Source of the DNA: Halichoerus grypus
Taxonomy: Eukaryota; Chordata; Mammalia; Carnivora; Phocidae
NCBI RefSeq assembly: GCF_964656455.1
Contig: NC_135726.1
Coordinates: 29,293,930 to 29,357,929, forward strand
Direction: 5' to 3'
DNA length: 64,000 nucleotides
Of the stretch, positions 49,580 through 61,833 are shown in pieces. How positions within the stretch are numbered: position 1 is the first letter of the stretch; the number at the start of each line of letters is the position of its first letter. The position numbers and the translations under genes are program-made. Under the pieces are notes generated by a model, which searched no databases, had not been told where the DNA came from, and saw only the letters and a list, made by a program, of their open reading frames with translations.

Positions 49580-49720
49580 AGTATAGGTTGAGTGTGACAT
49601 GCCCTGAGCTCTGCCATTATACTAGCTGAATTGACCTTGGACAAATCACTTCATCAATCTGGAGGAATTAGATTAAATGATCTCTAAGACTTTCTAGCCC
49701 TAAGATGTTATATTCTATTA
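49580..49720 (+). repeat. MIR SINE fragment
   Basis: 'gctctgccattatactagct', 'gaccttggacaaatcacttc' and 'ttagattaaatgatctctaa' are in MIR order. Confidence 0.75.
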
Positions 49721-49870
49721 ATAAAGAAGCGTTAGCAAAATTTCACATGTTGTGATGGTGTCCAAACACTTTGAGGGACCATCCCTCCACGGCTGGCTCT
49801 TGACATTTATACATTATTATAAACTGAAAACATTTCCCAAGCATTTCATGAGCCCACCTCTACAGCTGAC

Positions 49871-49930
49871 CTACGGCAAAACCAGAGGCTCCGATATTTA
49901 CTGCCACAGTGCAATGGCTACTGGCCTGCC
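49871..49930 (-). promoter_or_regulatory. Conserved block orthologous to human FTO rs8050136
   Basis: On the FTO sense strand the block reads CACTGTGGCAGTAAATATCG followed by GAGCCTCTGG, close to the remembered human rs8050136 flank. The SNP-equivalent base is 49899 (plus T, sense A). It is 3,972 bp from the rs9939609-equivalent base, against about 4,250 bp in human, with the same order and strand. In human cells this site has been reported to affect CUX1 binding; whether that holds here is unknown. Confidence 0.72.
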
Positions 49931-50019
49931 CAGACTAAGTCATGAAGCTGGCATAAGCCCCACAGCAAAGGAAACCAAATATCAAGCTCAGGGTGATTAA
50001 GGAATCCAGAAATTAGTTA

Positions 50020-50095
50020 AATTCCCTCATTCAACAAACATTAATAAGAGACTATAGGAAGCCAAACACTAGTCTAGCGCCTAAGAAAAAAAGAA
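50020..50095 (-). repeat. L2 LINE 3' tail, minus orientation
   Basis: 'ccctcattcaacaaacatta' and 'gccaaacactagtctagcgc' fit the reversed L2 end. Confidence 0.6.
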
Positions 50096-50150
50096 GAAGA
50101 AAAAAAAAACACATGGGCTTTTCCCATAAAAAGAAAAGGTGTGGGGAGTC

Positions 50151-50364
50151 TTTTATTTTTTTTTAAGACTTATTTATTTGAGAGAAAGAGAGCGCACCCA
50201 CAAGCGCGTGAGTGGGGGTAGGGGCAGAGGGAGAAAATCTCAAGCAGACTCCCCACTGTCCCGGGAGACCGACACGGGGCTCGATCCCACGACCCATGAG
50301 ATCATAACCTGAGCCGAAACCAAGAGTCAGCCAGCCAACCAACTCAGTCACCCAGGCGCCACAC
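50151..50364 (-). mobile_element. SINEC-family SINE, minus orientation, with target-site duplication
   Basis: Poly-T-rich start, 'agacttatttatttgagaga', and the end 'agtcacccaggcgcc'. Flanked by ggtgtggggagtc (50138-50150) and ggtgtggggattc (50365-50377). Confidence 0.95.
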
Positions 50365-50549
50365 GGTGTGGGGATTCTTAACCTGAGTTTCAGAGGCTCC
50401 ATGAACCCCACAAAATGAAATGCCAAATTTTGGGTGTATGAGCACACTTCTGGGGAGAGTATCCAAAGCTTTTATTAAATTCTCTAAAGGGTCAATGATC
50501 CAAACTGGAGACACTACACAAGACACTTTAGGCAAAGTCTCTCTTTTCC

Positions 50550-50700
50550 TTCTCATACAAATCCCCGTTGTATAAACAAGGAAACTGAGGTGATGTGCCA
50601 AAGACACAGCCAGAAAGTGGCACAGCAGAAATCTGAACCCCAACCTGGCAATCTCCACAATCTGTGTTTTCTCCTACGTCATGCACTCTCATGCTGTTTC
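50550..50700 (-). repeat. MIR SINE fragment
   Basis: 'aaacaaggaaactgaggtga' and 'aagacacagccagaaagtgg' are reversed MIR core. Confidence 0.8.
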
Positions 50701-51214
50701 CATACCTCACCCACCCCCAAAAAAGGCTGTTTAAAAGAATGAGTCAGGAAGGCCCCCAGAGACCAAGGACCATTATCATGTGTTATCAGTGACCAAGGCA
50801 GATTCAAGCCTATTTCCCAGAAGCTGCGGGAGCCAAGACTTAAATTTCTCAACTTCTGCCTCTACCCTACTAGAGTAAGATGACAGAAGTACAAGAACCC
50901 ATCCTAGAGGTTTATGAGTTCAGGGATCCTTTCCATTCAGACAAATCTCCTCAAGCAACCCAACCCCCAAGGTCACTGACTTGCACATTCCCATGGCAGG
51001 AGTCGGGAGAACTTGTATTCCACCTCCTTTATTTGGTGGGCGGGCATACATCTCACTTTCTGAACTCCCCTCTGGATCTAACTCTTGGCCTTGACCCCCC
51101 ATATTCGCACAAATGGCTGTTCCCATTTCATGAGTCACATCAGGATTTATATAAAAAAGGCAACCTGGAAATCATGTGCCAAACATGACAGAATTTGAAG
51201 GAAAGAAATATCCA
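50701..51214. other. Intron 1 sequence without a recognised element
   Basis: A 102-codon open frame (50880-51188) has no recognised domain or splice context. Nothing else supported. Confidence 0.4.
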
Positions 51215-51219
51215 CTTAG

Positions 51220-51375
51220 ATATCGTGGTGTAATGGAAAGAACATGGTCTTTGGAATCAGGATTCAGTCTAAATCCCAAGACTGTTATTACTAGCTGTGT
51301 AACCTTAGGTAAGTTACTTTATCATCCTGAGCCCTGACTGCTCAACTCCTAAAATAGAGATAATGATATTTAGAT
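51220..51375 (+). repeat. MIR SINE
   Basis: 'tggtgtaatggaaagaacat', 'tactagctgtgtaaccttag' and 'aactcctaaaatagagataa' in MIR order. Confidence 0.85.
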
Positions 51376-51379
51376 TTTA

Positions 51380-52350
51380 ATAATCAACAAATTTTTAGTG
51401 AGTGCCTAAGCACTGTTCTAGGCTCTGGGGTACATTTGGGAATGTAACCAATAAGGCTCCTTCCTTCATAAAGCTTCTATTTAGGTGGAAGAAAAATAGC
51501 CCAACAAATAAGAAAATGTAAAATAATTTTATTAACACTAATCACATTAAAATAATAACAGCTAACGGTTCTTGAACATATACAGTGTGTCTGAAACTAT
51601 TACAAGAAATAAGTATTAACTTATTTAATCCTCATTAGAAAGGGACATACTACTACATCCATTTTACAGAGGAAAAAACTAAAGCCCCCAAAGGTTAAGT
51701 AACTCGCCCAAAGTCACACCGTAAGTTAAGCGGAAGGGCAAAGACTGAAACCCAGACAATCTGATAGCAGAACCTCGCTCCACACGGCACTGAGTGATCT
51801 AATGAAAATAAAACGAATGATACACAGAGAGAGGCTGCTGTAGCTTGGCTGGTCAGTGAAGCTCTACTGAGCAGGTGTCGTTTTAGGTAAGACACAAATC
51901 ACAAGAAGCAGCCAGGCCCAGAGGAAGGATCTAGGGAGAGCGTTCCACATCGGAAGAAGAGCAGGTACAAAGGCCCTGAGAAAGAACCAGCCTGGTGGCC
52001 TCCAGGGATAGAAAAAAGGCCGGAGAGGTTAGAGCCCAGTGGAAGAGTTTGGGGAGTGTGGCAGATGAGTTCTCAGATACAGGCCGGAAGCCAGATCACG
52101 TGGGGTCTTTGTCGACCAGAGTATAAGGATTTCATTTTGTGCGCAATGCAGCATCACCGAAGGGCCTTATGGAGGGAGGTGACACAATTTGATTTGTATT
52201 TTTAAAACATGAGCCCAACTGATGTGGAGAATGGGTTAGGAGGAGGAAGGGGCTGCGGAAAGCTGAAGCAGGGAGACCAATGGGGGTGTGGAAGTCCAGT
52301 CAAGAGTAATGGTGACTTGGCTGATAGTAGCATGACGGAGGGGGAGAAAA
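51380..52350 (-). mobile_element. L2 LINE fragment, minus orientation, interrupted by a MIR
   Basis: Reversed L2 3' end ('aagcactgttctaggctctg', 'aaggctccttccttcataaa') and further upstream L2 ('aggtacaaaggccctgagaa', 'gaagccagatcacgtggggt', 'gggaggtgacacaatttgat'). A minus-oriented MIR sits within it. Confidence 0.75.
51555..51790 (-). repeat. MIR SINE inside an L2
   Basis: 'aagtattaacttatttaatc', 'ccattttacagaggaaaaaa' and 'gcccaaagtcacaccgtaag' are a nearly complete reversed MIR. Confidence 0.85.
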
Positions 52351-53494
52351 GCATGCAGTTCCAGCATGCATCAGAGTCACCTTGAGGATTAGATGAGGAT
52401 GGACAAAACCCCTAGTAGAGCGTCTGACACACAGCGGGTGCTTACAAATGTTAATTACCTTCCCTGTCTAACATTAATTAATAAGAGGCTTGGGATAAAA
52501 CTATAAATCATACCCAAAAGGACTAAGCCTCTCTGACACCCCCGTCCCCATTCCTCCAATGAAGCCCATAGCTTCGAGACTAAACTGGGAATGCACCAAA
52601 TTCAAAACACAATAGAGAATTGATCTATTAAAGGAGCTGAACTGTTAAATTAAAACCGTTTCTGCATGCCAAGCTGAAACACAAAGGGATCAGTCTTCTT
52701 TAACAATAAAGCCCAGTGAAGAGGAGGCTCTGGTTACACAATCTCCTCCTCTTCACCGTGAGGCACTCAGATGGAATTTTTTTTTTAATAGAAAAGACAA
52801 ACTCTTGAGTAAATGTAATAATTGTTTCAATAATATGCCCCAACCACCCAAGAAGTTACAAAAAGAAAAAAAGAAACTGGAAAATTGGGATTCTTCTATT
52901 ACATGATCAGTTAATTGCTGCCTCAAGTCCAGGCTACGCTCACGCCAGTGAAGGGATGATGCTGTTCGGGAGATCTGAGAGCCTGACAGTGAGTCAAGAA
53001 GCAGAAAGGAGAATGGCCTTCCAAATAATTTTAAAAATAAACAAATAAGCAAACTAACCAATAAAACGATCCAAAGCTTGTCAATGAGGCCAACTGACTG
53101 AAATAATTTTCACACGTGGCCCAAAAAAGGTTCTTTTGAGAGAAGCCTTGCCTGACTAATGTCCCAAACAGGTGGTCCTATGGTGCTCTCAGTCATTACA
53201 ACAGTACATATCATTTTTTTCTAACAGCAGCAACAACAACAAAAGAAAAACAAAAACACAAGCTGAATGATCTGCTAAACATTAATGATCACCAAAAGCT
53301 GGTAGAGCATTTCCCTGTGCGCCCTAACTAAAAAACCCCAAGGCCCAAGAATGAGACCTTGGGCTAAGACAAGCCCAAAATAGAGAAATTCCCTCCTCTG
53401 GATTGCCTCATTGAAGCAGAGCTCCGGCGTGAAAGGGAAATTGGCCTTGAAGATACAACCAATACAGCTCTTATCCTGTTCTTCAAATTTTTAA
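52351..53494. other. Intron 1 sequence, largely without recognised repeats
   Basis: Only a short 'agcgtctgacacacagcggg' tail near 52420 (MIR or L2) stands out. By spacing, the human rs17817449 position would fall near here, but I could not identify it. Confidence 0.4.
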
Positions 53495-53953
53495 CGCTCT
53501 AGTGCCGTGGTTCACCAAAGGGTCTGAAATATCAACACTATTTTCATCATAACCCTATTATTTGCTTTTTCCATTGTGTTGACATTAGCACTCTGGTTTG
53601 AAAGAACGGTGGGTAAAACTGGAGGTGATCTGACACAGCTCAAGCCATAGCACCAAAGGGTACTAGTCACTGGGTTCTTGACCACCACGCATTCCAGCAG
53701 CGAGAGAAAAAAGAAAAAAAGTTAGTTTCGCTTAACAATGTCCCTGATGAAGCAGTGAACATTATTAATCTTATTAAATCTCAAATGTTAAGTAGCTGTC
53801 TTTTTACTATTCTGTGTGACAAAATGGGAAGTATAAAGCACTTCTGATAAATATCCAAGTACAATGGTTGTCTCAAAGGAGAGCACTTGTGCGGTTATTC
53901 AAGCTATAGACTGAACTAGCCACTTTTTTCATAGAACACCATTTTTATAAAAA

Positions 53954-53984
<31 letters not shown>

Positions 53985-54905
53985 TATGGTTAATCAGACT
54001 TTGGTATATGGCAGACATTTTCTCAAAAATTAATGAAGTGAGCCTGTCATTTCAGCTTATCATATTTGCTGCCAGTGAAAAAATTTGAGTTTTCAGTCAA
54101 AAATTAAAAATTTGGAAAATCTGTATTTGACACCTTGCACTTGACAGTTACCTAATTCTTAAAGACTCTTCTGATAAGATCAATGATGATATTAATGAAT
54201 GTGATTTTTGACAATGTGTAATAAATGTCAACATTTGGAAGATCTGCATAATTCAATGAGCCTATAATTATCCAAATGACTAAAGCATGGTATTACAAAA
54301 TCAGGCATGAGTAGGAGATCCACTCAAAGTGCAAACTAGATCAACGGATAATAATATAACAGAGAAGGAAATGATAAGTGACATGGTTTAAGATTCTACA
54401 TTGCAACTAACCCTTAAGAAGGCATGACTTGTTGAATTTTGGTGTAATATCAAAGAAGAACATCACCATTTAATAGCTAAAGAAGCAATTAAAATACTCG
54501 ACTTTTCCGTTAGCATCTGTGTTAGGCTGGATTTGGTTCATATACTTCAACCAAACCAACACAGTGCAACAACTGAATGCAAAAGTAGGTATGAGAAGCC
54601 AACTTCTATTAAGCTAGGCATTACAGAGATTTGCAAAAAAGTAAAAACAATGCCACTCTTCTTGCTAATTTTTTTTGTATTGGAGAGTTATTTTTCATTA
54701 AAAAATTATGTCAACGTGTGGTGGATGTTTTTTGTTATTTTTAAATGAGTTAATAAATATTTTTTAATTCCTCATTTTAGTTCCTAATATGGTAAATAGT
54801 AATAGATACAGCCCATAAAAACAAAAGCTCTTTGGGTCCTCAATGATTTTTAGCAATGTAAGTATAAAAGAATTCTGAAGCCAAAAAGTTGAGAATTTTA
54901 GCTTG
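53495..54905 (+). mobile_element. hAT-superfamily DNA transposon fossil (transposase C-terminal remnant)
   Basis: The left end 'gtgccgtggttcaccaaagg' resembles a hAT terminus (consensus-like cagtggttctcaaa), and the right end runs to 'gccaaaaagttgagaatttt', its imperfect inverse. The plus strand near 54480-54640 encodes remnants (AIKILDFSVSICVRL, YTSTKTT-like in a shifted frame) of the hAT dimerisation region shared with ZBED/SCAND3-type proteins. Frames are broken by stops and shifts. Tip100/Zaphod- or Charlie-type cannot be decided by eye. Confidence 0.65.
53949..53987. repeat. A14 followed by (TA)n microsatellite
   Basis: A pure A run followed by about 13 AT units, inside the hAT fossil. 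Confidence 0.95.
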
Positions 54906-55589
54906 AAGCAAATCTATAATAGCTGCCTTTCTCACACACACCCTGCACAAACCAAAAGCAGAAAGAAGACAAACTGAATTTCTTTGGACCCTATTGTGTA
55001 ATTTACTTATGGCCCATGGGCCTTGCTAATTTGCATGTCTGATTTACTCAGAATCCTTTCTTCCTCCTCCTCTCTGGCAAGAAACCACAGACAAATTCCT
55101 TTGCTATTTCACAACCCACTCTTAAGCAAACTGCAATGCGGTGGTATAGACATGGAGCTCATCCAGCCTGGCAAACAGGGATAAGAAGCTCAGCTCCAAG
55201 GTTTTCCAGCCAAGGGCCCTTTTCAAACACTAAAATCCACAAAACATAGCATTAGCTTGCTCAAAGCAAATAGTTAATTTGTCCTTTCACTAGAAATCAA
55301 AAGGACAAAATCACACAGCTAGAGTGTTGCTTCAACCCCCACCCTAACCCTTCAACATCCCCTTTTTCCCAAGCAAGTAAATGTCTAAACCATGAAGAAT
55401 CAACAAGTCAGTCAATCCATAACAAATATTTATACTGTCTACATGAAAAAGAGGATATATAATCATAAAAGGAAAACTAACAATACAGGTAATAGAAAAA
55501 AAAAAATGCCAGGGTAAACAGTGCTATAGAAGTGTAAAAAATGCAGAGAATAACAGTGCACCAACATGAACAAGGACATGAAAAAATGG
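54906..55589. other. Intron 1 sequence without a recognised element
   Basis: No repeat or exon recognised. An A-run lies at about 55496-55506. Confidence 0.4.
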
Positions 55590-55900
55590 GAAGAAGAGAG
55601 TCAAAAATTAAATGCAGGTAGTAAGGGTAACAGAGCTGAAAAAAATGGTAAAGGACAAGACACTCCCAGACATCTGCGATTAGACCTTTTGGCTAAAAAT
55701 TGGTCTCAACGGAGGGAAAATGAAAAATAATGCTAAGATCCCAAAAGTCAAGCTAAGGAATCTGGATTCTATCCTGAATGTAGTAACGAGGACTGACAAA
55801 AGGCTTTTGAGAAGGATGGGAACATAATGGAAGTGTGCTATTTAATTTGTTTTGTTTTTTAAACACTAATCTATTAATAATATGCTTGCATTAAAAGAAA
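55590..55900 (-). mobile_element. L2 LINE fragment, minus orientation, strongly diverged
   Basis: 'agctaaggaatctggattct' and 'gcttttgagaaggatgggaa' match the reversed L2 section before its 3' UTR. Weak elsewhere. Confidence 0.5.
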
Positions 55901-56239
55901 CCAAGACTAGAGTCCAGGGGACCACATAAGGAGACTACTGGAAAGCCCGGGCAGACATGAGCTAGCCCTAAACAACAACATGGCAACGGAAATGAAAAAG
56001 AATCAAGAGCTAGTAGATAGTAGATAGATCTGGAATTTAATACAGTACCAAAACTGTTTAATAAAAAAAAAAAAAAAGTGTGGAGCCATACACGGAAGTA
56101 AAGAAGTCAAGGTCATTAATGACACATCTACTGAGGACCTACTAAGCTTGTTGCTCTGTCTTGGCTATAAATGAAATACGGATTTGGGGATAGATATGTG
56201 ATTTTAAACAGGCTGAGAGAAAGAGGTAGATATGATGGA

Positions 56240-56790
56240 CTAGAACTCGCATCTTTCCAATCTGCTATTACTGTGCCTCCCTACGTGGCAGAAGATGGAA
56301 AGTTAAAACTACATTTCCCAGACCCCTTTGCAGTTAAGGTTCGGGGTGAGAAATAGGTTCTGCCAATTAAATGGCCACATGTGAGATTCAGAAGGCAGGA
56401 AGAAAATGGAGACCATCTTCTTGCTGTTTAAACGTTTTCTGCAGGCAACAGAATCATGGAAACACTGAAGATTCTGCAATGACTTCCCAAGGATCTGGCT
56501 ATCAGCTCTGAGCTTATCAAATATAGGTTGTAATGGAGGGACCTTCCTGTTGCCCCGACTGCAGCTACTGGGCCGAGTTCTTAAAAATCAACAGTTCTAG
56601 TAGAGGCTTCCTGATTCCAGCCTTCTTGGGTGCGACAGATTACTGGCCCACTTGGCAAGCCAGGCTGTAGCCCTGCCTCAGAGGCCCACCCCTAAAGGCT
56701 TGGTCCTGAGCCCATTTCTCCCAATGACTCTGTAAGAATCTATTTTCCTATCTTACTAGTTTCTGTCTCCTGCAACTAAATCCAAACATG
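56240..56790 (+). mobile_element. Ancient LTR-like fragment, probably MaLR
   Basis: 'aaactacatttcccagaccc', 'ggttctgccaattaaatggc' and the 3' part 'cttactagtttctgtctcct' with 'gcaacta' follow MLT1-type order as I recall it. The assignment is tentative. No coding remnant. Confidence 0.4.
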
Positions 56791-57039
56791 TAAGTGGGTT
56801 TAAATAAAGGCAGACCAACCAAGTGAAACTACTTGTACATAGGTAAAAGAATGGAGCTGAAACCTGTAAACAAAGCCTGGACAGAGCACAGAAAGAATAG
56901 GTATTACCTTCACGGACGTGGCAGTTCGGGAGACCCTAGGACTATGTTACTCCATTCTTTTAACTAAAATTTCCACAACTCAGTTTGGAATCAACAAAGA
57001 AAAATTCTTTTGACTTTCTTAAGTAATTATAACAACATC

Positions 57040-57240
57040 TGACATTTATCTGGAGCTTTGAATATGAACAAAGGTATCCTGAAGAGTTCTCACTTCATTT
57101 TACCTGGCACCGCATTCCAAAAGGGTGTGTATCATACGCTGGATTTTAAGAAATGAGAGCATCAAAGCACCAAGAAGGTAAACAATTTGCCTAAGGTCAC
57201 AGAGGGTAAGGTAGTGGTTCAACTAAAGTATTTCCTGCTT
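57040..57240 (-). repeat. MIR SINE fragment
   Basis: 'atttgcctaaggtcacagag' and 'ggtaaggtagtggttcaact' are reversed MIR core; the left part is eroded. Confidence 0.65.
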
Positions 57241-57244
57241 AAAC

Positions 57245-58397
57245 CTATTTTCTCCTGGTTGGTCTTCTGTCAGTTAACTCTGACCATGTTCTAAAGTAAA
57301 TGCTAAAATTGTTGGCGTAGAAATATTAGGAGCTTAAGCGGGCTTGTAAAACCACAAAGAATTAAATGGGGCCTAACTTACAACCATGGAAAAAATGAAA
57401 ATTCCACGTGTAATTTTCTCCTCCCATTTTAACCTAAAATGTGGTGCTGCGGCGGGCCCGCTGTTCTGTGACACGCTCCCAGCACACAGGCCAAGGAGCA
57501 AGTGTCCTCCAATTATTTGGACAACCATTCATTTATTTTTGTATCATTCTAAGAGTTGGAAAATTAACAGTGTTGTGTTTACAAACCTTCACTGGGCCAT
57601 TACATAAAAGCTCAAATATGTTTACACTATTCAGCTCTGGTTTGAAGAAGCTCAAAAGCAAGTTAATATAAACCTATTCTGAACAAATGTGCAGAAAGTA
57701 GCCCTGTCGGACAGAGGTCGAGCTTTGACCTTCCCAACTTCTTCCACAGAATGTACAATCTATCACGTACCAAAGCACAGTGAAGAGGTGAGGTGTTGGT
57801 AAGTAGCCCTGTTAGTGAGAAATTCTGCTAATTATTACACCAAATAAGCACAGTTAACAGGCCATGGCCACAAGAGGGGCATGTTTCAGGGCATTAAATA
57901 GCTGCCTAGGGTGGAGATGAATATATTACACTATGCCCTTTACCAATAAAACAATTTCCCTGACACCTAGAGATCCAGTCGGCTGGAGCAAGATGCCAAA
58001 AAGCGTTCGCTGGCTCCACCGTGATGCTTCAGTGCCACCTAGTGACTCACACATTTTAACTCACAGACTGAGGGCAACTGACAGGATCTTTAACCTACGC
58101 TCAGTCGTAGGAAAAGGAGACAGGTAGAAGAAATGCAATTTTCAGGGCTCCCCCAACTAAATACTTGCTCTTTATAGCATAAATATATTATTTTCTTTTC
58201 TCCCCAACTCTGCATCCCTAAGGAAGAATAGGTCTTTCTCAAAATAAGCTCCTCTAAAACCAAATCAAAGACCAAACTAATCAGTTGCTTTCCAGAATTG
58301 TATTTTTGTGGCCAGTTATCTTCCAGCGCAAAACTTGTTCAAAATTAAACCTTCAGAGCATCCAAGGTAGGAAAAGATAACAGAAGGTGGTAAATTA
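57245..58397. other. Intron 1 sequence without a recognised element
   Basis: About 1.15 kb of unique-looking sequence, with a small GC-rich patch at about 57443-57468. No gene supported. Confidence 0.45.
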
Positions 58398-58413
58398 AGA
58401 CTAAATAGAACTA

Positions 58414-58526
58414 GGGGTGCGTGGCTGGCTCAGACAGAAGAGCAGGCAACTCTTGATCTCGGGGCCGTGAGTTCGAACCCCACGTTGGGCAGAGAGATTA
58501 CCTGAATAAATTTTTTCTTTAAAAAA
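58414..58526 (+). mobile_element. Short tRNA-derived SINE (head only) with target-site duplication
   Basis: 'ggggtgcgtggctggctcag', B-box-like 'tgagttcgaaccccacgttg', short A-rich end, and no CT-rich body. Flanked by agactaaatagaacta (58398-58413) and agaccaaataaaacta (58527-58542). Confidence 0.92.
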
Positions 58527-58869
58527 AGACCAAATAAAACTAAAGGCTTTAAATCCACAAGGTCTATATAAAAATTAGCATGCTTTACATAATATATTAG
58601 CATAATGCAAATGGTTAGAAAAATAGGAAAACTTACCAATCTGTAGCAAGAGTTATCTGACAGTAACTTTGAGAAGTTCCATTCCACCCTTTGAACCAAA
58701 ACTACCTTTCCCATAGTGACCATTTCCAGGCTGTTTACTGCTAATGCTGCATCAGACAGATATAGTGAACGTCAACACAAATACAGTGAATTCCCCAAAC
58801 AGCACCACTGCCACAGAAATCCATGTCTTTCTCCTGCTAATGGTTTGGTGAAAAGAGATCTGGCCTACA

Positions 58870-60215
58870 TTGCTGCAGATACAGTAATGAACAAAAGCAA
58901 AGTCACCTCCTGAGTTTACATTCTAATAGAGGAAGACAGACCAAAAAAAACCAAAATCTGTAAGATAGCAGATGATGGTGTGACACAGAGAAAAATAAGA
59001 AAAGGCAAAGGGAATAGAGGCCACCAAAAGGCAGTGAGATAGAGAGTGCTATTTTGGGGTAATCAGAGAAACCCTCCTGAGAATCCAGTGTTTCAATCGA
59101 CCTAAAGGAGGTGAGGGAACCGGCCATGCATGTATCTGGGGTGCGGTGCGGGGGAAGGTTCTAAGAAGGGAGAACAGTAAGTACAAAGGCTCTGAGGCAG
59201 GAAGCACTTGCCTTGTTTGAGGAACAGAATGCAGGCCAGTTTGGGTGGATGAGAAAGGAGGAACATGACAGGAGATGAAATCAGAGATGTCAGAGGATAG
59301 ATCAGATAGAAAGCCAGAAGGGTGTTGGGTTTGTTTGTTATTTTTTTAATAGCAGCTTCATTGAGATACAATTCACATAACATACAATTTGTCCTTTTTA
59401 AAGTACATGATTCAGAATGTGTATTCAGAGTTATACAATCATGCCCACAACTTAATTTCAAAACATTTTCATTACACCAAAAAGAAACCCTGTACCGATT
59501 AGGAGTCACTCCATACCCCACTCTCCCCAGCTCCTGGCAACCGCTTATCTTTTTCTGTCTCTATGGATTTGCTTATTCTGGATATGCAATCATATAATAA
59601 GTAGCCTTTTGTCACTAGCCTCTTTCACTTAGCACACCGTTTTCGAAATTCATCCATGTTGTAGCATGTATCACTACTTCATCCTCCTTATTGCTGAATA
59701 ATAGTCCACTGAATGGATATACCACAATTCGATTATCCATTCATCATCAGATGAACATTTGGATTGTTTCAACTTTGGGGATATTATGAGTAATGCTGTT
59801 ATAAACATTTATGTATAAGGTTTCTGTGGGCTTATGTTTTCATTTGTCCTGGGTAACTAGGAGTGGAATTGCTCAATTATAGGGTAACTATGATTTGAGG
59901 AGCCATAAGAACATTTGAGCAGAGGGGTGACATAATCTGAATCTTTTTTCTTAAAGCTGACTTTGGTTGCTGCATGTAGAAAGAAGCAGGAAAGGAACGG
60001 AGAGGCTAGTTAGGTAGAAACTGCAATGATCCAGGACAGAGATGCTGGCAGCTTGAAGAATGGTACAAACAGGGGCTATGAGAAGTGGCTGGATTCTAAA
60101 CATAGTTTGAAGATAGAGGGGACAGAATTTGCTAATAGATGAGATGTGGAATAAGAAAGGTAGAGTCAAGGATGTGTCTACGATCTTTGGCCTGAGCAAC
60201 TGAAAGGATGCAGTT
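58870..60215 (-). mobile_element. L2 LINE fragment, minus orientation, split by an L1
   Basis: Left part: 'aatcagagaaaccctcctga', 'acaaaggctctgaggcagga'. Right part: 'cagaggggtgacataatctg', 'ctgcaatgatccaggacaga', 'gtctacgatctttggcctga'. Together they give a continuous reversed L2 once the L1 at 59335-59886 is removed. Confidence 0.8.
59335..59886 (-). mobile_element. L1M LINE fragment, minus orientation, inserted in an L2
   Basis: 'tagcagcttcattgagatac', 'ggcaaccgcttatctttttc', 'aaattcatccatgttgtagc' and 'ttgctgaataatagtccact' are reversed L1 3' wording. L2 sequence lies on both sides. Confidence 0.85.
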
Positions 60216-61339
60216 ACCACATACTGGGGTGGGAAAGGACCACTCTGGAGGTCCCGCTCTCTACTCTCAAGGACCCCTGCAATGCTGGATCAGAAGTCAC
60301 TGCCCTATTTCTTATTTTGCCTATCCTTTTCAAGAAAGGCTATACCATAGCCCCAATCTACATCAAAGTCCCTTCAGAGCTATCCTGAACATTTTGCTTC
60401 TGTAAGCGAATTCCAGTTGGCAGGACTAACCAAAAAACAGAAGAACCAAAAGCTATTATAATTAAATAACCCCCAACAAGATCCATCATAAAAAGAGGTT
60501 TTTGAAAGAAATTACATTTCCCAAATGTCCGTTCAGAAGTGCCTCACTTTAGGAGAATAAGAGAATTCAGGAAGAGGAAACCATGGTCCAAGAGGCCAGG
60601 GGTGACTCAAAAGGAAGATCAATCAAACCCTAGCCTTCCAACATGACAGGCGAAAAGAGAGGACAGGCGAAAAGAGATCTGGCCAATCTGGCTTATTAAA
60701 TGTAGGGTAATTTATGTTCTTAGATATCACAGCAGCAAATATCCATTAAGAAACTAAGAGAGGAGAAGGGGGGAAAAAAGAGGACCCTAAGGTGTGGGGG
60801 GTGGACACCTGAGCTCAAAATGCTAAATGTGTTTAGTCACTCCCACCACACACCTTTTCAAAGCAACCAAAATGTGTCTGCATATACTAAGACTCAATAA
60901 CAGAACTGTTTAAAGACTTTCATAAGCCAGGATCATCGCTACTTCTGAAGGCCCCACTCAACATCAAAATAAACATTAAATTGAACCCACATTTTACATT
61001 AAAAAGTTTCTTTGCAATAGAAAAATTTGAGTGGATTTGTATAATTTTGCACTGGAATTTATTTGGCTTTAAGAAACTCATTTATGATGGACTGTAATTT
61101 CTCAGTAATCACTGGGAGTACTTGGAAATTCTTGAGAAGCTGGAAAACCTAATTTACAAATTAATCTCAAATGCAAGAACAATACTAAATATAACAACTT
61201 ACGAAGCTAATATAAGACTACATTTCATAAACACTTAGTTCAACATTTATTCACTTCAATTCTGCAATTTTTTTGTTTGGATTTGGAGTCAAGACATTTT
61301 TTTCAGGGCTCATACATTTGTATAGACCCCTAAAAGACG
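60216..61339. other. Intron 1 sequence without a recognised element
   Basis: About 1.1 kb. A 13-bp near-tandem 'gacaggcgaaaagaga' repeat occurs at 60646-60678. Nothing else supported. Confidence 0.45.
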
Positions 61340-61715
61340 GTGGCCGAGACTGGTAGCTGCTGAGTTCTGGCCACTGGAATGTGAGCTGGAGTGATGAGTG
61401 CCACTTCCAGGTCTGGCCCTAGAGAACTCCTAAACACATTTCTGCATGCTCTTTTCCCCTTCTGGCGGGCTGGAATGAAAATAACCTAAGGTGACCTTAC
61501 AAGCAATGCACTGAAGATGACAGAACTTCCTTCCATCTGCAACTCTACATGAATGCACGGAGGAAGCCATCTCACCAACCTGCTTAACATATACTTATTA
61601 CTGTTACATGAGCAAGAAACAAAGTTTTACTATGTCCAAGCCATTATATAGTATTTTGATACGATTTTTCTTTTTTTGCAGTAACCTGTCCTACCTAATA
61701 TAAACCCACAGGGCT
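61340..61715 (+). mobile_element. Ancient LTR-like fragment, probably MaLR
   Basis: 'gagttctggccactggaatg', 'gagtgccacttccaggtctg' and 'gcagtaacctgtcctaccta' follow the order of an MLT1-type LTR as remembered. Similar in layout to the fragment at 8640-9010. Confidence 0.45.
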
Positions 61716-61833
61716 AGACACAATGCCTAGAGTATCTCCCAGATAAATGGCCCTGATTGATGACTTACACCTTCACCTTTTGAGTTGTGCAATGACCAAT
61801 AGGTAATAAAAAACAACAGCTAACACTGTATAG

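Noticed and set aside
57440..57470. GC-rich patch as a CpG-island promoter
   Set aside because: It is only about 30 bp long with few CpG, and there is no nearby exon; the FTO promoter is outside the window.
59102..59521. 139-codon minus-strand open frame
   Set aside because: It runs through the boundary of an L2 and an inserted L1M and has no coherent protein.
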